DNA from: Dietzia sp032248695
GTDB taxonomy: Bacteria; Actinomycetota; Actinomycetes; Mycobacteriales; Mycobacteriaceae
Assembly: GCF_032248695.1 (NCBI RefSeq)
Contig: NZ_JAVHXC010000007.1
Location: 179,836 to 243,835, forward strand
Length of the DNA stretch: 64,000 nucleotides
Reading direction: 5' to 3'
In this document: one piece after another, positions 16,647 to 23,560 of the stretch
Numbering within the stretch: position 1 is the stretch's first letter
Layout of the letters: each line of letters opens with the position of its first letter
The notes under the pieces: generated by a model
Told to the model about the DNA's origin: nothing
Database searches by the model: none
Seen by the model: the letters and a program-made list of their open reading frames with translations, nothing else
Program-made: the position numbers and the translations under genes

Positions 16647-17804
16647 GTGGACCTGTTCGCGTACCCGGTGTCGCTCGTCATGAAGTTCTGGCACTGGGTT
16701 CTCAGCTTCGTGGTGGATCCGAACTCCGGCATCGCGTGGGTCGGCTCCGTGCTCCTGCTGGTGGTGACCGTGCGCCTGCTGCTGCTGCGCTCGATGTGGC
16801 GGCAGCAGTACTCGATGCGGAAGATGGCGCAGCTCGCCCCCAAGATGAAGGAGCTGCAGCTCAAGTACAAGGACCGCAAGTCTCCCGAGGACCGCCAGGA
16901 GCAGGCCAAGGAGATGCAGGCCCTGTACTCGGGCGCCGGCGTCAACCCCGCCGCCGGCTGCCTGCCGCTGCTCGTGCAGATCCCCGTGTTCCTGGGCCTG
17001 TACTACGTGCTGCTCAACTTCTCGCCCCCCGGCAAGTCGATCGAGGAGGCGCAGCAGATGAGCAACGGGGCGTTCGGCCCCGAGCAGGTGTCCTCGTTCC
17101 TCAACGCCGAGATCTTCGGCGTGCCGCTCGCCTCCTACATCCGGATGCCGCAGGACGTCATGGACTCGCTGCACCCGGGGCTGGTGCGCGAGGACATCCT
17201 CATGCTGGCCGTGCCGCTGTTCGTGCTGGCGGGCATCGCCACGTTCATCAACATGTGGAACTCCTTCCGCCGCCAGAAGGCCGCCAAGGCCGCGGAGAAG
17301 GCCGCGATCGCGCAGGTGGAGGCCGAGGACCGCGCCGGCGGGCCGTTCGTCGACGGAGAGGTCGTGGAGATCGACGGCGAGGCGGTCGTCGACGGCACGC
17401 CCACCGCGCCCGGCGTGGACCCCGCCGACCGCGACCCCGCCGGCACCCCGGAGACCCCCGTGAGGCCGGGCGCCGCCGGTGCCGCCGCCACTGCCGGCGC
17501 CGCGGGAGCGACCGGGGCCGCGGGCGCGACCGGCGCTGCGGGCGCTGACAAGCCGCAGGACATCCAGTCGATGGCCGAGCAGATGACCGAGTCGATGAAC
17601 CAGTCGATGAAGATCATGATGTACCTGTTCCCGTTCTTCCCGATCGTCGGCGCGTACTTCTTCAACTTCCCGATCGCGATCGGCCTGTACTGGCTCACCA
17701 ACAACATCTGGACCGCCGTGCAGTCGCACATCTTCATGGAGAAGCTGGAGAAGGAGCTGCCCATGACCAGCCGCGAGGGCCTCCCGCCCAGCGCGTTCAT
17801 GTAG
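16647..17804 (+). CDS. YidC/Oxa1-family membrane insertase paralogue
   Basis: A 385-residue membrane insertase homologue. Hydrophobic segments lie near residues 5-22, 30-50 (with the groove arginine in VTVRLLLLRSMW), 110-135, 190-210, 325-340 and 342-360; the family block NPAAGCLPLLVQIPVFLGLY is clear. Between the last cytosolic helix and the final segments is an insertion of about 80 residues with ATGAAGATGAAGA repeats. YidC normally sits with rnpA and rpmH at the origin; this copy follows murB alone, so it is probably a second paralogue or a displaced sole copy. GTG 16647 has CTGGAG upstream. Role: inserting or folding membrane proteins. Confidence 0.85.
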   Translation: MDLFAYPVSLVMKFWHWVLSFVVDPNSGIAWVGSVLLLVVTVRLLLLRSMWRQQYSMRKMAQLAPKMKELQLKYKDRKSPEDRQEQAKEMQALYSGAGVNPAAGCLPLLVQIPVFLGLYYVLLNFSPPGKSIEEAQQMSNGAFGPEQVSSFLNAEIFGVPLASYIRMPQDVMDSLHPGLVREDILMLAVPLFVLAGIATFINMWNSFRRQKAAKAAEKAAIAQVEAEDRAGGPFVDGEVVEIDGEAVVDGTPTAPGVDPADRDPAGTPETPVRPGAAGAAATAGAAGATGAAGATGAAGADKPQDIQSMAEQMTESMNQSMKIMMYLFPFFPIVGAYFFNFPIAIGLYWLTNNIWTAVQSHIFMEKLEKELPMTSREGLPPSAFM

Positions 17805-17963
17805 TCCGGCCCCCGCACCCGCCTCGGCTGGCCTCCGCTCCTCGCGCTGGGCCGCCCCGCCCGCCCCCGCCGCACCCGCCCCCGCCGCCGGCCCCCGCGC
17901 CCGCCCGCACCCCGCCGCGCCCGCACCCCGCCCAGCCCCGCCCCGCCGCTCCGGCCGCGCGTC

Positions 17964-18440
17964 TGGACGCACTCAAGGCGAAATTGGACGAGACCACGGA
18001 GGCGATTCGGCAGGCTTACCGCCATAGCTGCGTCCAAAACGGTCCCCCCTGAGAGGGCGCAGGCCCGCCGCCCGCCGCGGCCCGCCGCGCGGGTGGACGC
18101 ACTCAAGGCGAAATTGGACGAGACCACGGAGGCGATTCGGCAGGATTACCGCCATAGCTGCGTCCAAAACGGTCCCCCATGAGAGGGCGCAGGCCCGCCG
18201 CCCGCCGCGGCCCGCCGCGCGTGTGGACGCACTCAAGGCGAAATTGGACGAGACCACGGAGGCGATTCGGCAGGAGTACCGCCATAGCTGCGTCCAAAAC
18301 GGTCCCCCAGGAGAGGGCGCAGGCCCGCCGCCCGCCGCGGCCCGCCGCGCGTGTGGACGCACTCAAGGCGAAATTGGACGAGACCACGGAGGCGATTCGG
18401 CAGAAATTCCGCCATAGCTGCGTCCAAAACGGTCCCCCGG
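17964..18440. repeat. Four-copy 130-bp tandem array with paired variable dinucleotides
   Basis: Units start at 17964, 18094, 18224 and 18354. Each has an 8-bp inverted repeat, TGGACGCA and TGCGTCCA (offsets 0-7 and 65-72), around a less GC-rich core; three identical GC-rich spacers separate them. In copies 1-3 the units are identical except at a dinucleotide at offset 51-52 and another at 85-86, and within a copy the two agree: CT/CT, AT/AT, AG/AG. Copy 4 has AA and GG and lacks the spacer. Spacer ends (offset -2,-1) also vary: TC, GG, TG, TG. A frame opening GTG GAC GCA and ending near offset 87 reads 28 codons, but the 130-bp period breaks frame between copies. Bases 17805-17960 before the array are C-rich low-complexity DNA. 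Confidence 0.9.
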
Positions 18441-18490
18441 AAACCTCAGCTCGGCGTCGCACGGCCATTGCCACCGCCGCGCGCCGGGCG

Positions 18491-18496
18491 TAGGCT
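18491..18496 (+). promoter_or_regulatory. Possible -10 box for the ABC-F gene
   Basis: TAGGCT, 53 bases after the last array unit, could start a transcript near 18503 with a leader of about 145 bases before the ABC-F gene. No convincing -35 element is seen. Confidence 0.4.
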
Positions 18497-18549
18497 CCTG
18501 AGCCGTACGTCGGCAGCTGCACGGCGCGGCCGCGGGGAGACCCGCCGCC

Positions 18550-18612
18550 GTGAGGGGCACGGCCGAGAGCCCGAGACGAGGAGACCCGAGGACAGTGCTC
18601 GACCCCAGGTGA
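18550..18612 (+). CDS. Possible 20-residue leader peptide upstream of ABC-F gene
   Basis: GTG 18550 opens a 20-codon frame (VRGTAESPRRGDPRTVLDPR) rich in Arg and Pro, ending at TGA 18610-18612, 34 bases before the ABC-F start. GGGGAGA lies about 10 bases upstream. A shorter start at GTG 18595 (MLDPR) has GAGG nearby. Antibiotic-resistance ABC-F genes are often induced by ribosome stalling on such leaders, which is why I record it; there is no sequence proof of translation. Confidence 0.4.
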   Translation: MRGTAESPRRGDPRTVLDPR

Positions 18613-18646
18613 GACCCGGCCCATCCGCCACCTCCCTGGAGCACGC

Positions 18647-20278
18647 ATGTCATCCCTCGTCCTGTCGGACGTCGCGTACGCGTTTCCCGACGACACCCCA
18701 CTCTTCGACGGCCTCGACCTGACTCTCGGGCCGGGCCTGACCTCGCTCGTCGGCCGCAACGGCGCGGGCAAGAGCACACTGCTGCGTCTCGTCGCCGGCG
18801 AGCTGCGCCCGTCGCGCGGGTCGATCAGCGTCGACAGCGAACCCGCCCGGCCGCCTGCCGTCGCCTACCTGCCGCAGTTGCTCGCCGACGCGCCGCCCCG
18901 GCGCACCCTCGCCGACGAGCTCGGCATCGGCGGCACGCTCGCGGCCCTGGCCCGGATCGAGGCGGGAGAGGGCGACGACGACGACTTCACCCGCATCGGC
19001 GACGACTGGTCGATCGCCGAGCGCACGACCGGGCTGCTCGCCCAGCTGGGCCTGCCGACGGACCTCGACCGACCCGTGCTCGCGCTGTCCGGCGGGGAGA
19101 GAACCCTGGCGGCGGTGGCGGGTCGGCTCCTCGGCCGGCCCCGGGTCCTGCTGCTGGACGAGCCGACCAACAACCTCGACGGTCGCGCGAGGGAGCGGTT
19201 GTTCGCGGCGCTCGACGCGTTCACCGGCGGTGGGGACCGCGTCGCGCTGATGGTCAGCCACGACCTCGAGCTGCTGGACCGCGTCGGGACCACGGTGGAA
19301 CTCCGCGACGGCACGTGCCGCGTATTCGGTGGGACGTACACGCACTACCGGCAGGTGATCGACGCCGAGCAGGCGGCCGCGCGACAGTCCCTGACCGCGG
19401 CCCGCAACGACCTGCGCGCCGAGAAGCGTGACAAGGCGGACGCGCAGATCGTGCTGGCCCGACGTGAGCGCTACGGCCGGAAGATGGAGGCGACCAAGCG
19501 GGAGCCGAAGATCGTGATGGGGATGCGCAAGCGTCAGGCTCAGGAGTCGGCGGCGCGCTACCGGGCCACGCACGAGAAGGGCGTGGAGCAGGCGCGCGAG
19601 CGGATGCGTCGGGCCGACTCGGCGGTCCGCCGCGAGGAGCTGCTGCGGGTCGACCTGCCGGACCCGGGACTGCCGACGGGGCGGGTGGTCCTGGACGCGG
19701 ACGATCCCGTCGCCGGGCGGATCCAGCTCGTCGGCCCGGCCCGCGTGCGGCTCGCCGGGCCGAACGGCAGCGGCAAGACGACCCTGCTGCGGCGGCTGTT
19801 CGGGCCGGGCGGCGGGGGCTCGCCGGGACTGGGACGTGCATCAGTCGCGGGGGCGCCGGATCGGGGCGACGACGACGAGGTCGTCCATGTCCCGTGGGCC
19901 CTGCTACCGCAGGATCTGCAGGTGGGGCGTCCGGAGTGGTCGGTCGTCGACGCGATCCGGGCGGTACGCCCGGACTCCGATCCGGCGGAGGTCCACGCGC
20001 ACGCGGCACGGATGCTGTTCGTCGGCGACGCGGGGTTCCGCGGACTCGGGGACCTGTCGGGCGGCGAGCGTCTCCGGGCGGCGCTGGCTGCGGCGCTGTT
20101 CGCCCGGCCGGTCCCGCAGTTGCTGGTCCTCGACGAGCCGACCAACAACCTGGACCTCGACGGGGTGCGGGTCCTCGCTGACGCCCTCGCGCGGTGGCGG
20201 GGTGCTCTGCTGCTGGTCAGCCACGACGACGGCTTCTGCGCGCGGGTGGGGGTGGACGACGTGATCCGGCTGCCGTGA
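18647..20278 (+). CDS. ABC-F family ATPase (ribosome protection type)
   Basis: A 543-residue protein with two ATP-binding cassettes and no membrane segments, the ABC-F layout. Walker A motifs are GRNGAGKST and GPNGSGKTT, signatures LSGGERTLAAVAGRLL and LSGGERLRAALAAALF, and both Walker B motifs read LDEPTNNLD. The inter-domain linker (about residues 230-330) is charged and helical. Family members bind the ribosomal E site and either aid translation or dislodge antibiotics; which applies here cannot be decided. ATG 18647 has TGGAG six bases upstream. The array at 17964 and a possible leader peptide precede it; the DHFR-like gene follows after 62 bases. Confidence 0.9.
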   Translation: MSSLVLSDVAYAFPDDTPLFDGLDLTLGPGLTSLVGRNGAGKSTLLRLVAGELRPSRGSISVDSEPARPPAVAYLPQLLADAPPRRTLADELGIGGTLAALARIEAGEGDDDDFTRIGDDWSIAERTTGLLAQLGLPTDLDRPVLALSGGERTLAAVAGRLLGRPRVLLLDEPTNNLDGRARERLFAALDAFTGGGDRVALMVSHDLELLDRVGTTVELRDGTCRVFGGTYTHYRQVIDAEQAAARQSLTAARNDLRAEKRDKADAQIVLARRERYGRKMEATKREPKIVMGMRKRQAQESAARYRATHEKGVEQARERMRRADSAVRREELLRVDLPDPGLPTGRVVLDADDPVAGRIQLVGPARVRLAGPNGSGKTTLLRRLFGPGGGGSPGLGRASVAGAPDRGDDDEVVHVPWALLPQDLQVGRPEWSVVDAIRAVRPDSDPAEVHAHAARMLFVGDAGFRGLGDLSGGERLRAALAAALFARPVPQLLVLDEPTNNLDLDGVRVLADALARWRGALLLVSHDDGFCARVGVDDVIRLP

Positions 20279-20340
20279 CGCGGACCCCCGGGCTGCGCGG
20301 CCCCGCGCAGACCCCACCCGACTCCACGAGGAGACCACCC

Positions 20341-20922
20341 ATGCGAAAGCTCATCTACTACGTCGCCGTCACCGTCGACGGCTTCATCGCCGGACCCGAG
20401 GGCGAGACCGACTTCCTGCTTGCCGAGGGAGACCACATGACACGGCTGATCGAGCGCTACCCGGAGACGGTCCCGGGTCACCTACGTGCCGCGTTCGGCC
20501 TGGAGGACACCCCGCCACGCGAGTTCGACACGGTCCTCATGGGACGTGCGACCCATCAGGTGGGGGTGGACCTGGGCGTGACCAGCGGCTACCCGCATCT
20601 GCGCCAGTACGTGTTCACGCATCGGCCGCAGGATCTGCCCGCCGAGGACGGGTTGACGATCTGCGACGAGGACCCGGTCGCCCTTGTCCGCCGACTCAAG
20701 GCGGAGGACTCGCCGCTGGACATCTGGCTGTGCGGCGGCGGGGTGCTGGCCGGTCAGCTTCTCGACGAGATCGACGAGTTCCGGCTCAAGGTCAGCCCTG
20801 TTCTGCTCGGCGGCGGGATCCCCCTGGTCGCCGCCGCGGGCCCCGCCCCGCTCCTGCTCACCCAGCGGAGGCGCAGCGATTTCGGGAGCGGGGTGAGCTA
20901 CGTGGAGTACATCCGCGGCTGA
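20341..20922 (+). CDS. Dihydrofolate-reductase-like (RibD C-terminal) protein
   Basis: A 193-residue protein of the RibD C-terminal/DHFR-like family common in actinobacteria. It opens KLIYYVAVTVDGFIAGPEGE, the family's N-terminal strand, and has VLMGRATHQVG and a nucleotide-binding region LDIWLCGGGVLAGQLLDEID near the end. These proteins are NADPH-dependent reductases of unassigned substrate, and true folate reduction is not implied. ATG 20341 has GAGGAGA 10 bases upstream. It may be cotranscribed with the ABC-F gene. Confidence 0.85.
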   Translation: MRKLIYYVAVTVDGFIAGPEGETDFLLAEGDHMTRLIERYPETVPGHLRAAFGLEDTPPREFDTVLMGRATHQVGVDLGVTSGYPHLRQYVFTHRPQDLPAEDGLTICDEDPVALVRRLKAEDSPLDIWLCGGGVLAGQLLDEIDEFRLKVSPVLLGGGIPLVAAAGPAPLLLTQRRRSDFGSGVSYVEYIRG

Positions 20923-20991
20923 GCCCGCCGCGCCCGCGCCAGCTGAGCCCGCCGCGCCCGCGCCGGCTAAGCCCGCCGCGCCCGCGCCAGC
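20920..20991 (+). repeat. Three-copy 24-bp repeat, each unit opening with a stop codon
   Basis: Units at 20920, 20944 and 20968 share GCCCGCCGCGCCCGCGCC. They begin TGA, TGA and TAA; the first TGA is the stop of the DHFR-like gene, so the repeat appears to have grown out of its 3' end. Confidence 0.8.
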
Positions 20992-20992
20992 A

Positions 20993-21020
20993 GCCCCCGC
21001 CTCCTCCCGGTGGCGGGGGC
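20993..21020. terminator. Hairpin between convergent genes
   Basis: GCCCCCGCC (20993-21001) pairs perfectly with GGCGGGGGC (21012-21020), loop of 10. No T-tract. It can serve both the DHFR-like gene and the facing ferritin gene. Confidence 0.55.
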
Positions 21021-21037
21021 CGCTGGTCGCGCGGAGG

Positions 21038-21574
21038 TCAGACCGCGCCGCCGGCCACCGACGGCGGGGTGCCGGTGTTGGTGGAGGAGTCGGTCTCGCG
21101 GGCGAGGTACTCCTCGATGCGGAACCAGTCGTCGGCCGCGCGCTCGGCGATCGTGACGAGGGTGCTCATGTTGGCGACCTCCTCGACCTGCTCGCGCAGG
21201 AACCACAGCATGAACTGCTCGCCGAGCGGATCCGACTCGGCGCGGGCGGCCTGGAACATGGCCTCGATCTGCCGGGTGACCTGCTTCTCCTGCTCGAGTG
21301 CGAGGCGCAGCGCGCCGATGGGGCCGGTGAAGTCGGCCTGTGGGGCGGGGACGGCGGGGATCGTGACGGGGATGTCGCGGTCGAGCATGTACTGGACCAT
21401 CATCATCGCGTGGTTCCGCTCGCCGAGGCTGTGGGAGTAGAAGCGCGCGGCGAGCTGCGGCAGGTCCTGCGCGTCGGCCCACACGGCGATCGCGATGTAC
21501 TGCTGGCTCGCGGCGAACTCGTGACCCACCTGGGCGGAGAGGAGGTCGACGAACGAGTTCTTGTTCCTGGCCAT
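21038..21574 (-). CDS. Ferritin (BfrB-like iron storage protein)
   Basis: A 178-residue four-helix-bundle ferritin. Ferroxidase ligands are visible in order: glutamate in GHEFAASQQY, Glu and His in SLGERNHAMMM, glutamate in ALEQEKQVTRQI, and WFLREQVEEV in helix 4. There is no haem-binding methionine pattern, so non-haem BfrB-type is more likely than bacterioferritin. ATG 21574 begins MARNKNSFVDLL; longer starts extend into non-conserved sequence. A possible IdeR box lies 110 bases upstream, which would fit iron-dependent activation as in mycobacteria. Confidence 0.9.
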   Translation of the reverse strand: MARNKNSFVDLLSAQVGHEFAASQQYIAIAVWADAQDLPQLAARFYSHSLGERNHAMMMVQYMLDRDIPVTIPAVPAPQADFTGPIGALRLALEQEKQVTRQIEAMFQAARAESDPLGEQFMLWFLREQVEEVANMSTLVTIAERAADDWFRIEEYLARETDSSTNTGTPPSVAGGAV

Positions 21575-21684
21575 GGTGATGGCGCCTTTCGCTGGGGGAC
21601 GGCCTCGACGGCTGTCGAGATCCGGGCGGGGCATGTGGCGCCCCGAGGAGTCCGACAGTAGGCGCGATTCCAGCGTTTTTCCAG

Positions 21685-21703
21685 GTCAGTGAGGCTAACC
21701 GAA
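21685..21703 (-). promoter_or_regulatory. Possible IdeR/DtxR iron box
   Basis: The 19 bases around GGCTAACC (21693-21700) agree with the IdeR consensus at about 14 of 19 positions by my hand alignment. The site lies upstream of the ferritin gene, a known class of IdeR-activated target. Confidence 0.4.
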
Positions 21704-21739
21704 CTCTGTGATGGGCAGCCTTCCCTGTGTTTCCGGGGC

Positions 21740-22519
21740 TCAGTTCCGGTGCGCTCGCATGGCCGAGTGCTGATCCCGCGGCTTCACCACGATCTGGTCC
21801 AGATTGACGTGCGAGGGCCTGCTTGCGACGAAGCCGACGATCTCCGCCACATCGTCCGCGACCATCGGGGTCAGCCCACGGTAGACAGCGGCCGCCTTGT
21901 CGTCGTCCCCGTCGAACCGCACGCGCGAGAACTCGGTCTCGACCATGCCGGGCGCGATCTCGGTGAACCGCACCGGCTGCCCCAGATGCTCACCGCGCAG
22001 GGTGCGGTGCAGCACGGCCTGGGCGTGCTTGGCGGAGGTGTAGCCGGAGCCGTTGTCGTACGACTCCAACGCGGCGATCGAGGTGATGGTGATGACGAGT
22101 CCGTCGCCGGTGGAGACCAGCACCGGCATGAGCCCCCGCACCATGCGCAGCGTGCCGAGGACGTTGGTCTCCCACATCCAGCGCCACTGGTCCTCGTCGG
22201 CGTCCATCACGCTGGTCGTCCCCTTGGCGCCGCCGGCGTTGTTGACGAGGACGTTCAGCCGGGGGATGGCCGCGCAGAACGCCTCGCACGAGGCGGCGTC
22301 GGTGACGTCCAGCGGCATGGCGGTACCGTCGATCTCCGTGGCCAGGGCCTCCAGCCGCTCGACCCGCCGGGCGCCGATCACCACGTGGAACCCCAGCCGC
22401 GCCAGCTCGCGGGCGCTCGCCTCACCGATCCCGGAGGAGGCCCCCGTCACCACCGCGACGCGGGTGTCGGAGGGCAGGGCGGACAGGCGGTCGCGGGCGT
22501 CGGAGTGCTCGGTGCTCAT
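21740..22519 (-). CDS. Short-chain dehydrogenase/reductase
   Basis: A 259-residue classical SDR. The cofactor motif is VVTGASSGIGEASARELARL, then LVNNAGG, the catalytic serine in ITSIAALESY and the YTSAK pair. The arginine-rich stretch after the second strand (GARRVERL) favours NADP. The best general match is the YdfG/serine-3-dehydrogenase type, substrate unknown. TAGTGT seven bases before ATG 22519 predicts a leaderless transcript; this box overlaps CACTAGTG, which also faces the divergent GH26 operon 51 bases away. Confidence 0.88.
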   Translation of the reverse strand: MSTEHSDARDRLSALPSDTRVAVVTGASSGIGEASARELARLGFHVVIGARRVERLEALATEIDGTAMPLDVTDAASCEAFCAAIPRLNVLVNNAGGAKGTTSVMDADEDQWRWMWETNVLGTLRMVRGLMPVLVSTGDGLVITITSIAALESYDNGSGYTSAKHAQAVLHRTLRGEHLGQPVRFTEIAPGMVETEFSRVRFDGDDDKAAAVYRGLTPMVADDVAEIVGFVASRPSHVNLDQIVVKPRDQHSAMRAHRN

Positions 22520-22570
22520 GGCACCGACACTAGTGGGCCGTTCCGACCACGCGCACGCTCGCCAGACGGG

Positions 22571-23560
22571 ATGCTGGACCGGATGCGCGTGATGACGGTG
22601 ATGCTCGGTGCGGTACTGGCACTGTCCGTGTGCGCCGCGTGCGGACAGGGAAGGGAGTGCGACGTGGCCGAGGCGCCGCTGACCACGGCGGGCGACGTGT
22701 GCCCGCGGTTCGGCGTGAGCACGCCCGGAGGCCCCGACGCCACTGTCGAACACCGCGCGGTCGTCGGCACGGTGGGGCGGCCCCCGGAGGTCGAGATGTG
22801 GTTCGTCGACTTCGCCTCCCCACCTCCGATCGGCGCCCTCGAGACGGTGCGCGCCCGCGGCGCCGAACCCGTCGTCACCTGGGAGCCCTGGCGTGCGCTC
22901 GGGCCGGACCGCTACGACCGTGACGCGTTCCCCATGGAGCAGATCGCCGCCGGCGTGCACGACGACCACCTCTACAGGTGGGCGGACGAACTGCGGGACT
23001 GGGGCGGCACCGTGTACCTGCGGTTCGCCCACGAACCGAACGGGGACTGGTACCCGTGGAGTCCCGCGGGTGGGACGTCGCCGGAGACCTACGTGGCGGC
23101 GTGGCGGCACGTGCACGAGTTGTTCCGGGTCAAGGCGGCGCACAACGTCAAGTGGGTGTGGACGGTCAACGTGCCGCACCCCGGGAGCAGTCCGATCGGG
23201 CCGCTCTTCCCCGGCGCCGGATACGTGGACGTCGTCGGAGTCGACGGATACAACTGGGGGACCACCCGGGAGTGGAGCCGCTGGCAGTCGCCGGTGGAAC
23301 TGTTCGACCGGACACTGGAGGAGGTGGGCCGCATCGCACCGGGACTCCCCGTGGCCGTCACCGAGGTGGCCAGCGCCGAGGCCGGCGGGTCCAAGGCGCA
23401 GTGGATCGGGGATCTGGTCGACTACCTTGACTCCCGTGAGGAGGTGTCGGCGTTCGTCTGGTTCGACCACCTCAAGGAGACCGACTGGCGCCTGGCCAGT
23501 TCCCCTGCGTCCGCGACCGCGGCCGCGGACGCGATGAGTAGAGAGCACAGGGCGCGATGA
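22571..23560 (+). CDS. Secreted GH26-family glycoside hydrolase (probable lipoprotein)
   Basis: A 329-residue exported enzyme. A hydrophobic N-terminus (VMLGAVLALSVCAACGQG) ends in a lipobox-like cysteine. The GH26 (beta-mannanase clan A) acid/base motif is RFAHEPNGDWYPW, the nucleophile lies in VAVTEVASAEAGG, and FVWFDHLKETDW closes the barrel. ATG 22571 and ATG 22583 are both possible; neither has a good ribosome site. Its stop overlaps the next start (ATGA, 23557-23560) and it opens a five-gene overlapping operon with a BcsA-like synthase. Polysaccharide synthase loci often include a hydrolase (BcsZ, PgaB), so trimming the operon's polymer is the likely job. The substrate is not proven. 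Confidence 0.85.
   Translation: MLDRMRVMTVMLGAVLALSVCAACGQGRECDVAEAPLTTAGDVCPRFGVSTPGGPDATVEHRAVVGTVGRPPEVEMWFVDFASPPPIGALETVRARGAEPVVTWEPWRALGPDRYDRDAFPMEQIAAGVHDDHLYRWADELRDWGGTVYLRFAHEPNGDWYPWSPAGGTSPETYVAAWRHVHELFRVKAAHNVKWVWTVNVPHPGSSPIGPLFPGAGYVDVVGVDGYNWGTTREWSRWQSPVELFDRTLEEVGRIAPGLPVAVTEVASAEAGGSKAQWIGDLVDYLDSREEVSAFVWFDHLKETDWRLASSPASATAAADAMSREHRAR

Noticed and set aside
17964..18440. CRISPR array
   Set aside because: Units are about 87 bases and the intervening spacers are identical, the opposite of CRISPR; no cas genes are present.
17964..18440. Integron attC array or insertion sequence
   Set aside because: No cassette genes, integrase, transposase or target duplications flank the units.
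17797..18777. Overlapping minus-strand frames through the tandem array
   Set aside because: They arise from the repeat, change frame at each 130-bp unit and lack ribosome sites.
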